The notes below the pieces were generated by a model that searched no databases, was not told where the DNA came from, and saw only the letters and a list, made by a program, of their open reading frames with translations. The translations under genes were made by a program, and so were the position numbers. 64,000 nt of DNA from Archegozetes longisetosus. Its lineage: Eukaryota; Arthropoda; Arachnida; Sarcoptiformes; Trhypochthoniidae. Location of the stretch: contig JAEMBT020000002.1 in the NCBI GenBank assembly GCA_018873245.2, positions 5,658,001-5,722,000 of the forward strand. The letters run 5' to 3'. Positions 23,362 through 33,719 of the stretch are shown piece by piece (within the stretch, counting starts at the first letter, position 1; every line of letters begins with the position of its first letter).

Positions 23362-23453
23362 GTATAGTTCACCCTATATGTGCTATCGAATGCTATCTGT
23401 AACTTTCATCAATTAGAGATGATAACTCGTTCATCAAGGCTAGCAATTATAGC
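23362..23453. repeat. Interspersed repeat R2, copy 1 (3' end)
   Basis: About 90 bp (TATAGTTCACCCTATATGTG … TAGCAATTATAG) recurring at 34236-34330 and 55812-55909. In this copy and in the 55-kb copy, different transposons inserted at almost the same AATTATA position. Confidence 0.65.
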
Positions 23454-24105
23454 CAGGGCAAGTATTTTTCGGGAGTTTAAAGTGGTCAAATCGGTCGGGA
23501 ATCGGAAGCTTAAAAGAACCGAAATCGGGACTTAAAAAGCAAAAATCGAGATTTTAAAAAACTTCATTTTCGATCATAATACAACGAAAAATAGTTGTTT
23601 TCTTTCTTCAAATGTATTAAACTGTATTAACAGTTCTTCAAAAATTTATTGTACTGTATAATTAGATTGATCTCCAAGTTTTCAGGTGAAAAACACTGTC
23701 GATCTTCTGTCAAAAGATTTTTATACACAGTGAAAGAGCGCTCGACATACACGGATACCAAAGGCGCATACTCTCTGTTCAAACGATGCTCGTAACTATT
23801 ATTTTCACAAAATATATTTAAAAAGCTTTATCAAGATAATGAATTTTCGATTACAGCTGTGATCAATTTTTTAATATTTACGTTATATTTTTAAGTTAAA
23901 ATGAGATAAAACTTTTAAAAATCTCATATTTTAAACAAAACGTTCTAAATCAGCAGAAACTCACGAGAAGCTTAAAATCAGGAAAATCGGGACTTTCAAA
24001 CTATTTTTATAGAAGCCTGAAGTGACCAGAAATACATTAATATAAAATCTCCGAGGAATAACTTTAGGGAAAATTATCGGGATTTCCCAATAAATACTTG
24101 CCCTA
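23454..24105. mobile_element. Short hAT-like non-autonomous element
   Basis: Ends CAGGGCAAGTATTT and (inverted) TAGGGCAAGTATTT. Flanking octamers ATTATAGC and AATATAAC agree at 6 of 8 positions, consistent with a decayed 8-bp hAT target duplication. The 652-bp interior has many TCGGGA/TCCCGA strings and no transposase. Confidence 0.55.
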
Positions 24106-24169
24106 AATATAACATTCATTCGACTAATGCATGAAAAACCGTTTTTCACTTAAAATTTTTTAATCTTTA

Positions 24170-24716
24170 TTTTTACAATGTCTGTTTGCGAATCATTTGC
24201 TTTCAAATAAGGCTAATTTTGACCAAAATCATACTTTTATTGAAAGAATTAAGACTAGTTTAAAGAAATATTGCTGAAACTATTGGTATGGTGGACGTTT
24301 ATTTCAGAATTAATGATGAGCTTTCATTAAAAGTATTAATAGAATGATTAATTTTCATTAGATGTAAGTATGAATGATATAAATGAAGTTATATAAATGA
24401 ATGGAATACAGTAATTTATTTTAAAATTTTATTTTTAATATGAATTATTTTTATTAAAAGATTCTGAATGAACTCTATCGTAAGTATAACGTGCATGAAA
24501 GAATTAAAATCTCAAAGACATTTTATTTGCAAAAATAGTAGAACAGAGCTAGTTTCTGAAAACTTAAGTCACATAAGTCTGAACAGTAACTTTCATTCGG
24601 ACTATCAAACTTGATGTGATGGAAGCTTATTATTATTAATAGCTTTTGTTCATCACTTCGCTTTAATGTAATAGTAGATATGAAAATGTTTCTCAAATTA
24701 AACTTCATATGATCTC
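24170..24716. repeat. Receptor 5'-flank repeat, copy 1
   Basis: The region upstream of receptor pseudogene A. It is closely similar to 35930-36480 (upstream of receptor pseudogene C) and to 57990-58390 (no receptor follows). It marks the duplicated unit of the receptor array. Confidence 0.65.
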
Positions 24717-25020
24717 ATTCTTCATTTGATTATATCGATGTTTCAATGCTCGTTGAGCAGAGATATAGATAAACAACTATTTCATTAATAAATATTTGAC
24801 AATTTGTCGAAACGATTCGATGAAAAAATCAGATATTCCATTAAAGATTTCTTATTAGTTTAATGATGTACTTTTAATATAATTAAGTTTTCAGTGATTT
24901 TACCGAAAGATTTGAGTGAAGATACTCGAATCAATTTAGGCGATAGAACCTTATATTTTGGTGGTGTTCAAAGCTATTCACTTTTCATTTGGATCCTTTT
25001 TTATATTTGGGCCATATATA

Positions 25021-25434
25021 CAGTACTGGACAAATCTAACTCCGTCTACGTTTACATGAATATCTCGAGAACCACAATTCCGATTCCAATTCTGTTTTCA
25101 CTATTTTGTAGCAGAAATGTGTACGATTCTAACGATATGCTACTTTCTAATTTCGGTTAAGATTTTATATTAAAATTTTTAATATAAAACCTATTAAAAA
25201 GTTTAAAATAGCATTTAAATTATAGATTTTACGAATCTGATGTAAAAATTTTTTTTGATGAATTTTACATTTTGTTGATATATTTTATTATTATATGGAA
25301 TAATTTGGCAAGTAGCATACCGTTAGAATCTTACACATTTCTGCTACAAAATAGTGAAAACAGAATTGGAATCGGAATTGTGGTTCTCGAGATATTCATG
25401 TAAACGTAGACGGAGTTAGATTTGTCCAGTACTG
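25021..25434. mobile_element. MITE with ~125-bp inverted repeats (Tc1/mariner type)
   Basis: A 414-bp element flanked by TA. The termini CAGTACTGGACAAATCTAAC and their inverse extend almost perfectly for about 125 bp on each side, leaving a central AT-rich loop of about 165 bp. The near-identity of the arms suggests a young insertion. It lies within receptor pseudogene A. Confidence 0.85.
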
Positions 25435-25438
25435 TATG

Positions 25439-25940
25439 TAGGGTGACCACCTCTGGCTTATCTCATGAAGGGACAAAAATATCAAAAGGGGGACCCTTAC
25501 ATTTTTGTAAAGAAAAATACCGCTTTTACTAGTCATTACAAATATTTAGGGGTCAAACAATACATTTTAATATTAAAACATTGAAAATTATTAGTTATGG
25601 TTGATGTCGGGGTTTAAGTTTTGTTAGAAACTGCATCTTTCTTAAATTAATTAAAAGTAACAAATACTGGTTTATATCAGATATAAGTCAAAATAGAAAA
25701 GATTAATTCAATAACTTTAACCAAAGGTGTTCAAAATATCAAACTGATTTTCTCTTATCATTTGTAAAATAAATTCAATGTTTGAATTTGTAAGAAGTAA
25801 TTTTCTAAACACATTCAAAATGAAAGCTGAAAACGGGACAACTAATTGTCTCGCTGAGAGTGTTTGGTCTGACGGGATTTCTATCTTTTATTTTTGAAAG
25901 ACGGGACTGTCCCGTCAAAAACGGGACGGGTGGCACCTTA
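25439..25940. mobile_element. hAT-like MITE (TAGGGTGACCA type)
   Basis: Starts TAGGGTGACCACC and ends (inverted) TAAGGTGCCACCC, with GGGAC/GTCCC strings near both ends. It is related to the element at 36570-37002. The target duplication cannot be read because the flank is a TATA run. Inserted immediately beside the MITE at 25021-25434. Confidence 0.6.
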
Positions 25941-26982
25941 TATATATATGTATATAATATTCTATTTGACTTCATTCAAAAAGCTATTCATTTGGACATG
26001 AATTTTTTGTGATTAGAGGGCAGATTTCACCCACAGAAATTGGTCTGAATAACAGTGACAAACTATTTCTCAACAATATTTTGACTCGATCACATCAAGT
26101 GTCTCACTTAACCAGTTTATCCATAATGAGTTTAAGTTTCTGTTTAAGAGTTTGTCTCATAACTTATATTCAGATGTTTAACAAATTTCTATTTTAAAAA
26201 TTTAAAGTTTTTCATAATCTTGACATATATTGGCATTTCGATCGAGTTTTATATATTTGACCAGTTTATACACTCATTCATTTGTGTGTCACCGATGTTA
26301 ATCAGTAGTTATTACTTTGTAGCAGACACACACACTTCAGTGGCATTATCTTATCTTATTTTCTATTATTTTCAGTTAAGATATGACAAAATCAATTATA
26401 GAATAACAGCTATAAATGACTCTCTTTCTAAAAACATAACAATCCGCACCAAAATCTTAGTTTTCGATCACAACATCAATTGTTCTAAGATCTGTTTATA
26501 ACAGACTCTGAGAAAAATGTCTTTGATTTCAATCACTATCTCCTATAAATCTTTGTGTTTTACATCAAATATTACTGAAAAATTAATGGTCTACTCATTG
26601 TCTATGTTGATTTTCGCAGTTCTCTTCTCATATTTTCATATTTTCGTCTCTTTTTGATCACTTCTTGTCTTACAAAGAACTCATTTAACTACTAAAAAGT
26701 TATATAAACTTCAATTGAGTGTAAACAAAAACCGTTATTCACATGTAAGAATTAAAATCAAGCTGATGTCATGTTTTGAAAGAATTAGTACCCCAAAAAC
26801 CATCGGATTCTCGACAGGCTTTATATCTGTAATGTCTTATTCAGCTCTATTGATTTATAGAGTGAGTTATTGTTAAAAAGGCTATGTCAAGATTTACCTA
26901 TTGGCTAACCCAATCAATCAAATCGATTTCTACTTTTTTGATCCTACTCAAATCTACTCGATGAAAGATTAATAATGATATA

Positions 26983-28020
26983 CACCCTTGGAAACAACTA
27001 TCTTTAGTCGATTAAAGTCGAATAACTTTTGACTGGATTATTCGATTTTCAAACTGATTTCAGTAAATTGTAGCCAGATAATGGAAATTTAAAAAAATAT
27101 AATTGTTTTATGAGAAATCACCAGGGTAACTGTGAAAAGGGCCATGAAAGCGCAAACTTAAAAATAAGAATAAGCGAAAAAAACAAAACTTAGGTTTTAT
27201 ATTATGAAACTAATACTAAACGTAATTTATTGATAAATTATTATTCGAATTCAAATAATTTTTTAAAAGTTTTAATTTGTAAACAAATTAATCGAATTTT
27301 CAAAAATAGTTTTTTCTATCGCTGAACGCGAAATCAAATTCAGACAATTTATTAAATTAAGAGCAAAGAAAACAAGAAAATCACATATTTTTCGTAGAGT
27401 TGGTAAGTATTTAATAGATTCAATAATTGGAATCAATTATTAAAATTTCATTTCTCGAGGTATAAGTGAACCCACTTATTATGAATGGTGTCGTATCGAC
27501 GATTGGTCAGAAGTGAGCGCCCGGTGATAAACTCTCAGGAAGAGTTGTGGGCGGCTTTAGAGAGAGCCCACCAAACGATGTGTGACGTTTCATGGCGGCA
27601 ATATTTCATAAATTTATTGAATTCGATGCCCAGAAGATTGGGAGAGGTTTTGGAGGCGGCCGGTGGTCACACCAGCTATTAGTTTCACTTTTGGCTCTAT
27701 TCTTGTACATATTGTAAATAACTAAAATTTTCAAACATTCGTATGTTCAATTTAATCCTTAATAAATTTAATTTGAAATCAATTTCATTAAGTTCGTTTT
27801 AACAAAAAATAAATAAGAAATTCAATATTTTTCATCAAAATCAAAAATTAATTTTGATGCCCATTTGTTTTGCTATCATTATGATTTTTCAAAAAAAAAA
27901 TTATATTTTTAAAAATGTCCATTATCTGACTACAATTTACTGAAATCAGTTTGAAAATCGAATCATCCAGTCAAAAGTTATTCGACTTTAATCGACTAAA
28001 GATAGTTATTTCCAAGGGTG
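26983..28020 (+). mobile_element. Tc1-like transposon, internally deleted
   Basis: A 1,038-bp element flanked by TA. The inverted termini begin CACCCTTGGAAA and extend about 105 bp with high identity (ACTATCTTTAGTCGATTAAA inside both). The interior retains only the 3' part of a Tc1 transposase. Confidence 0.8.
27485..27682 (+). pseudogene. C-terminal remnant of Tc1-like transposase
   Basis: The frame reads INSQEELWAALERAHQTMCD … FINLLNSMPRRLGEVLEAAG then GHTSY-stop. The SMPRRL..V..A.GGHT ending is typical of Tc1-family transposases. The catalytic triad is missing. Confidence 0.75.
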
Positions 28021-29558
28021 TATATTATTTCAAAAAATGACATTTATTAACACAAGTTACGACAAGTTAAAATTGATTTTTAAAAATTATATAGTATTTG
28101 TCATGATTTTTTCAAATCAGTTTTGTTTATTCGATTCTACATTGTCATTTTAGTCGGACTCCATGCTTTATTTGTAGAATTTGTTCTAATTTTAGCTAAA
28201 TTACACATTTTCATTTTTTGAACTTTAACCTTCTCTAGAGGCTAAACTACGGGTTATACAGATCATGCCCATAGAACTTTTTGTTTGTTTCGAGGTCAAT
28301 TTTAAGAATGATCGGTCAAATCCCCAGGGTCGCAATTAGGCAAAATACCATAGGGGCTTTGGTATGGCTCTTTGATTTTAATTATTCACTTATCTCGATA
28401 AGTTGTATTTTTATATTTCAGTTGATTATCACGTACAAATGATATTTCATACTAAAGTATAAATTGACTCAAAACAACACTTATTCGTTTTACATCAAAT
28501 GAACAAACATTCATCATTTATTTACACTTATTAACTATTTACTGATCACTTTTGGAAATTTTTGTTCTATATTCTTATTCTTACTACTTCTAAATAATTA
28601 TAACATCCATCAAACCTACAATTCACTTAAAGTTTCAAAATCTGTTTTATGTCACTAAAACTGCAATTAGAGACAGAGTTTAGCTTAGAAATCTATCAAA
28701 CTTTCATTAAAATGACTTAGATCATTAATGTAAAGTATAGTTAATCTCGAGAAATGAAATTCTCAAGTCTCGAGAGAATTTCAATCTCGAGATTCTAAAA
28801 TTCTTTAATTCTGAATAATATAGTATCGATAATTTTATATTCGTAGTTCTACATATAAATCAAATATTATACACAAGTATTTCAAACATAATAATTACTG
28901 TTGGATGATTTTTAATTTAATATCACAATAATTAAAAATTAATTTTGAATAAAAAATTGACCATCGGATGAATAAGATTTCAATAAAGTCCAACTTTATT
29001 AATTAACCCTTAAGCTTGTAACTCTTCATCAATTAATATTTCCTAACCTAGTTGTTCATCTTTTGCGTTAGTAAAGACCATAAAATTAAATGATTCAAGA
29101 TCAAGGATTGCTTATCAGTTCAAAATAAATATAAATATTTTTCGAGAACCGAACAAATCTCAAAGTACTTTGGCTCAAAACATTTAAGACTCGAGAAGCA
29201 ATACCACATCTACTTTAATTTAAATGACTCATTTCAAATAATCTCATGATTAATGGTTTAATTAAAAATAAATCTAATATTCGAATTTGTAAGAAAAGTC
29301 TATTTTAAATATAAAATTTTCATTTCTCACACTCTAATAGCATAAGATAGCAATTTATTATCATAATTTTTATGAACCATTAAACACTCAGAACATTTAT
29401 TACCAATAAACTACAGATACTTTTAAAATATTATGACACTCACGAATATCTCGTATACTATTTTAGTTTCTCAGTACTTTAAGGACAGGCCAATAAAATA
29501 TTCTTTTATGTGCCATTATTGAAGTCTTCATCAAAACTTGTGAATTTGGTTAATAGAA
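28021..29558. other. 5' flank of receptor gene B
   Basis: No gene seen. From about 28600 onward the sequence is related to 52660-53114 (upstream of receptor gene E), for example AACTGCAATTAGAGA and TCAAAACTTGTGA just before both ATGs. The receptor promoter presumably lies here; no TATA box assigned. Confidence 0.5.
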
Positions 29559-32500
29559 ATGAAGACATTCTTCAAGTCAAACAAAATATTATCTGAATCT
29601 TCATTCGATAGTATCGATACTTTTCAACTTCTTAAACCTCAATATAGAGTAAACAATCAATGGGTTGATAAATATTTTGACAAATTGTCAAAACGATTGA
29701 ATGGAAAAACCGAAAACTCTATTAAAGATTATTTAATAATTTTGTGTCATATTTTCAATGCAATAAAGTATTCGGCTTTTTTGTTAATGGATTTGAGTGA
29801 AGAAACTCGAATTAATTTAGGCGACTGGTCCTTATATTTAGGTGGTGTTCAAAGCTATACGCAACTTGTTTTCTCTATTAGCTTTATTTGGGCAGTATAT
29901 CAACATAAAATTTTTAATTTTACTTCATCGAGAAATTTATTTATTTGGACGCAAATTTTTGATGTGATCAGAGGAGAAATTTGTCCTGCACGAATCGGTT
30001 TAAATAACAGTCACACTAATTTACTTAAGATGTTTTTGACTCGAGCTCGTAAAGTACTCCACCTAATAAACTTATCAATTATGAGTTTAGGTAAGCTATC
30101 AGATCACCCCATAAGTTTCTGAACTTGTACAATCTGTCAGAATTCATAAGATCTTAGTTATGCAAATATTTTTATCGATATTTGGCACTAATTTTTGTAA
30201 AGACAGAATATAAAAATCATAAATAATTTATTTTTGATGATAATTTAAAATTGATTATCCATACATAAATTTGGTTGCCTGATGGAGTTCAATAGAGAGT
30301 ATAAATGAGCCATAATTTGTTTTCATTGAATGAAAGGGCTGACTCGAGCACAAAGCCATGAAAATTTGGTCAATGTATTAGGAGATAATCTTCCTTCGAG
30401 GATTACAATCTTCAATCGGTTTGCTGAATTTAACCGTGGAAGACACTCCCTCAAAGATAAGGACCGAAAAGGTAGACCATATCCACAACAAATGAAGAAA
30501 ATGTGTCGAAAGTACGAGAATCGACGATAAATGACAGAAATTGATAAACTAAATAACAGAGATTTTGATGATCGCAAACTAATCGATCCAGACCATCTTG
30601 CATGCCCACCTGAAGCTCAATAAGGTCTGTTCTCGATGGATCCCTCAAATTTAACTGATGAAAAAATGCGTCTACGCGCACGAATCGCTCGTGAAAACTT
30701 AAATAGATTTAAGAAAGGTGGCTCTCAGTTTAAGAGTAAGATTATTATAGGAAATTAGACATATGTACTATTATGATGTCCCGACTTAACGCGTTATGGG
30801 TCTTTCAAAATAAGGTTCAACCGCAAATAGTTAAACGCAAAAGAGTAGTCAAAAAGATTCTGTATGTGGTTATTTTAGAAATACTGGACTTTTCAAATCT
30901 ATTAAGCTTAACGAGCAGGAGACAGTCGCTGCGAAGTGGTATAGTGATGTATGTCTACCAAAGTGTTTGAAGTCATCTCTAATGAACGACCAAAGTCGTG
31001 GATGCGAAGACTAGTCTTACATCACGACAATGTTCGTCCGCGTACAGCTAGTTATACCGACGAGTATCTGAAAAACAAAAGATAGCGATTTTGTCCCACC
31101 CTCTATATTCGCCGGGTTTAGCACACTGTGATTTCTGGCTGTTCGCAAATCTGAAGAAAAGGCTAAGAGGTAGAAGATTCGCGTGCGAAGAGATCGATAA
31201 AATAGTTTATGAGTTTTTTGAGGCTATAACTAAGGAAGCCTGGGCTAAAGCCTTCGAGATTTTGAAAAGCCGGGTCAATCCGGGTTTATGGGTCTAAAAG
31301 GTTCCCAACGCCCTACCCCAAGTGTAATACACCATTAGTTTCAGTTTGTCCAGCTGAACATTTTGATACCTCACTTGACCTCTTCTGACCCGAAGCTGAC
31401 CACGCCAAGTGATATATCATTGGACTCAGGATATCGAACTGAGCATTCTGATACCTCATTCGATAAATTTCCACAATTAGTTCTCGAGATGTCCATCTTT
31501 GTTTGGTTTGGTACCTCGTAATGAATAAACCTGGATTTAGAGAGTCGTAACCGAAACAAGCCCGATATAATCTAAGGACGAATAGGTTAGAGTGCAAAGC
31601 GATACTCAAACCAAGTTTGGTTTGGGTTACAACTTGGTGAAGCCAAGTTTATCCATTTTAGAGGGGGTTAGGTTTGGGTGGCTAGAAGTGGTCAAGTGCG
31701 ATATCAAAATGTTCAGCTCGACGAGCTGAATCCAATGATGTGTCATACTTAGGGGTGAGGGTCGAGAATCTCTATAGACCCGGATTCACCCGAAAAGTTG
31801 ATATGAGCGACGCATTGAAACTAGGTGAGAATTTATCTTAAATATATAAAATTTCAATTTAATATGTTCAGTAGTTTTTGAGTATCCGGAAATTTATGAG
31901 GTGATTTGATATTTTGTGATCATTCCTAAAAAGTTCTTAATTAACGTTTGTGTCATTATTTAAGGCTTTTTCACCATTTTGACATACATCGGGATTTTGA
32001 TCAAATTTTATTCATTTAACCACTTTATAAACTCATTTATTTTCGTTGTGATTTTGTTAATTAGCAGTTATTACGCGTTAGTCAACGCTTTCGCTTCTGT
32101 GGTCTTCTTTTATTTGATATTTTATTATTTTCAACTCAGATGTGAGAAAATTAATGATAGCATAGCTATTTCAAGTTCGTTTCGAACAGCAGATATGATA
32201 CTCTGCACCAAGAACTTAATTTTTGATCACAACAACATTTGTTCTCAGATATCAGCTTATAACAAATTTTGGAAAAAACATTATTTTTGGTTTCTAATCA
32301 CTGTAATTCCTATAAATCTTTGCATTTTACATCAAGTACTATTTGAACAATTAATGGTTTACTCATTATTTATGTGGATTCTCGTTGTAATCTGCACATG
32401 GATTTTTATATTTTTCGTCTCATTTTGTGCATCTCGTGTCTCACAAACAATTCATTCAACTTCTAAAAAGTTATATAAACTTCAATTGAATATAAATCAA

Positions 32501-32748
32501 AACTATTATTCATATGTAAGAACTAAAATCAAACTGATGTCATGTTTCGAAAGAGTTAGTGGTCCAAAAGCCATTGGATTCTCAATAGGTTCTCTATCAG
32601 TAATGACTTATCCGGTTCTATATAGAGTGAGTTATAAGTTTTTAAAGTTTTGACACGAATTTATTATGTTTTTGTTTCCCAGTTAACAATTATGTACTTC
32701 AGATATTTCTTATTGACACATAAATTGGCTCAAACACAATTTTGGTGA
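29559..32748 (+). CDS. Gustatory-receptor-like seven-transmembrane protein B (intact)
   Basis: Exons 29559-30090, 31965-32626, 32683-32748 (419 aa; phases 1 and 0). Exon 1 has the N-terminal half (LLKPQYRVNNQWVDKYFD, LSEETRINLGDWSLYLGG, RIGLNNSHTNLLKMFLTRAR). Exon 2 begins FFTILTYIGI and carries most membrane helices, ending in the GFSIGSLSVMTYPVLYR segment. Exon 3 completes the last helix and tail (LTIMYFRYFLLTHKLAQTQFW). Roughly seven hydrophobic helices and a short phase-0 last exon after a TY-containing helix fit the arthropod gustatory receptor family (ligand-gated channels). Ligand unknown. Intron 1 is enlarged to 1,874 bp by a dead mariner (30099-31909); paralogue E has only 63 bp there. 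The family call rests on topology and gene structure. Confidence 0.75.
30318..31300 (+). pseudogene. Mariner transposase remnant with lost catalytic Asp
   Basis: Readable pieces in changing frames: KGLTRAQSHENLVNVLGDNL and KDRKGRP (DNA-binding part), IIIGN-stop-TYV where the first catalytic Asp-Glu is expected, LHHDNVRPRTA (second Asp), SPGLAHCDFWLFANLKKRLR (third Asp) and EAWAKAFEILKSR. Multiple stops and frameshifts; older than the mariner at 21959-23249. Confidence 0.8.
31308..31770. mobile_element. Inverted-repeat element nested in the intronic mariner
   Basis: About 75 bp at the left (from CCCTACCCCAAGTGTAATAC) is complementary to the right end (…GTATGACACATCATTGG inverted), sharing CAGCTGAACATTTTGATA and CACTTGACC. 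GC-richer than the surroundings. No transposase; boundaries approximate. Confidence 0.5.
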
Positions 32749-32849
32749 ACACCTGAAACAATGTTAACCATTCATAAGGGCCCTCACCTAACGACAGCCG
32801 TGTGCTTAACATAAAAATGTTTCAATATAAAATTGTTTATAATGTTCTG

Positions 32850-33570
32850 TGAATCAAAATTTAGACTCTTTTCGAAAGCACGCGCCATGAAATAGAATTT
32901 TAATCTGGAGACATATACTATTTTGTAAGAAATCTATTGGTGTAAAACTGTTCTAATTTTCTTTGATATTGAGTTCAATTATTAAAAGTTATGTTATCAA
33001 AAGAAATGACTCGAAATCTACTCGGGACATTCTATAACAATATTTCAGATAAACCCAAATCTTATGCAGTAAAAAATTTGATGACTGAAGGTATGCCTCG
33101 CAGTCCTATATATAACATAATTAAAACATATCAGGAACGATTGACCGCTAAAGATAAAGTAGTTAAGTGTCACTATTTTCAGAAAATGTCAAAACAACAG
33201 ACCAAAATACTTTATCTTATTCTTATATCACATATATAAGAAGAAGAAATCACTAAAGTATACCAGAACTCAAGTGATAATGGTTAAAAGACAGTGCGTT
33301 TGGCTGTATGGCAACTGTTAAAATTTGATTTTGCTATTGATTTGTTAAGCCAACAAACCTTCCTGAGTGTCGCCCAATTGAAGATTTATTAGATTATTTG
33401 TGACGAATAGTTTGCAAAAATGGTTGGTGTCCAGAAACATCGATTAACGTATACGAAGAATAAACAATGCCTCAAAAAATTTGGTTTAAACGTTGTGCAA
33501 AGGAGTATTGTTAGTGTGACTAAAAGAATTCGAAGATGTGCTGAATTGGGGTCACTACCAGTTGTTCATT
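32850..33570 (+). pseudogene. Tc1/mariner-like transposase remnant downstream of receptor B
   Basis: Starts MLSKEMTRNLLGTFYNNISD, then VKNLMTEGMPRSPIYNIIKT (DNA-binding helix-turn-helix). The catalytic middle is lost. The C-terminal part is still recognisable with stops (CRPIEDL near 33370, a KRIRRCAELG-like end near 33520). Same family as the fragment at 2790-3120 on the other strand. Confidence 0.6.
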
Positions 33571-33719
33571 AGCTCATTCCTATTTCTTATATAATGTAGT
33601 TTTTTTGTATAAAACTTCATATTCTTTGAGGAGTTGTATCGTAACTTACAAGTTAGAATGAATTAAAACAGTCTAAATTTTCACTCACATACAGTTACGT
33701 AAAGTTTGCTTCATGTTAT

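Larger units (their letters stand above)
24717..26866 (+). pseudogene. Gustatory-receptor-like pseudogene A
   Basis: Nucleotide similarity to the intact receptors at 29559 and 53115 begins near TCTTCATTTGATTATATCGA. It continues through DLSEDTRINLGD..LYFGGVQSY, an exon 1 end near 26130, and exon 2 from about 26215 to the GTGAG donor near 26861. It is interrupted by two transposons (25021-25434 and 25439-25940) inserted side by side in the exon 1 region. Stops and frameshifts are scattered through exon 2 (for example after NCSKICL and in the FVSF segment). No exon 3 was found. Shares intron features with pseudogene C, so those two form one subtype. Confidence 0.75.
30099..31909 (+). mobile_element. 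Decayed mariner in intron 1 of receptor gene B
   Basis: Flanked by TA, with short degraded termini TCAGATCACCCCATAAGTTT and (inverted) TCAAATCACCTCATAAATTT. The 1,811 bp includes a broken transposase and, near its 3' end, a further nested inverted-repeat insertion. Same orientation as the host gene, and it leaves both splice sites intact. Confidence 0.75.
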
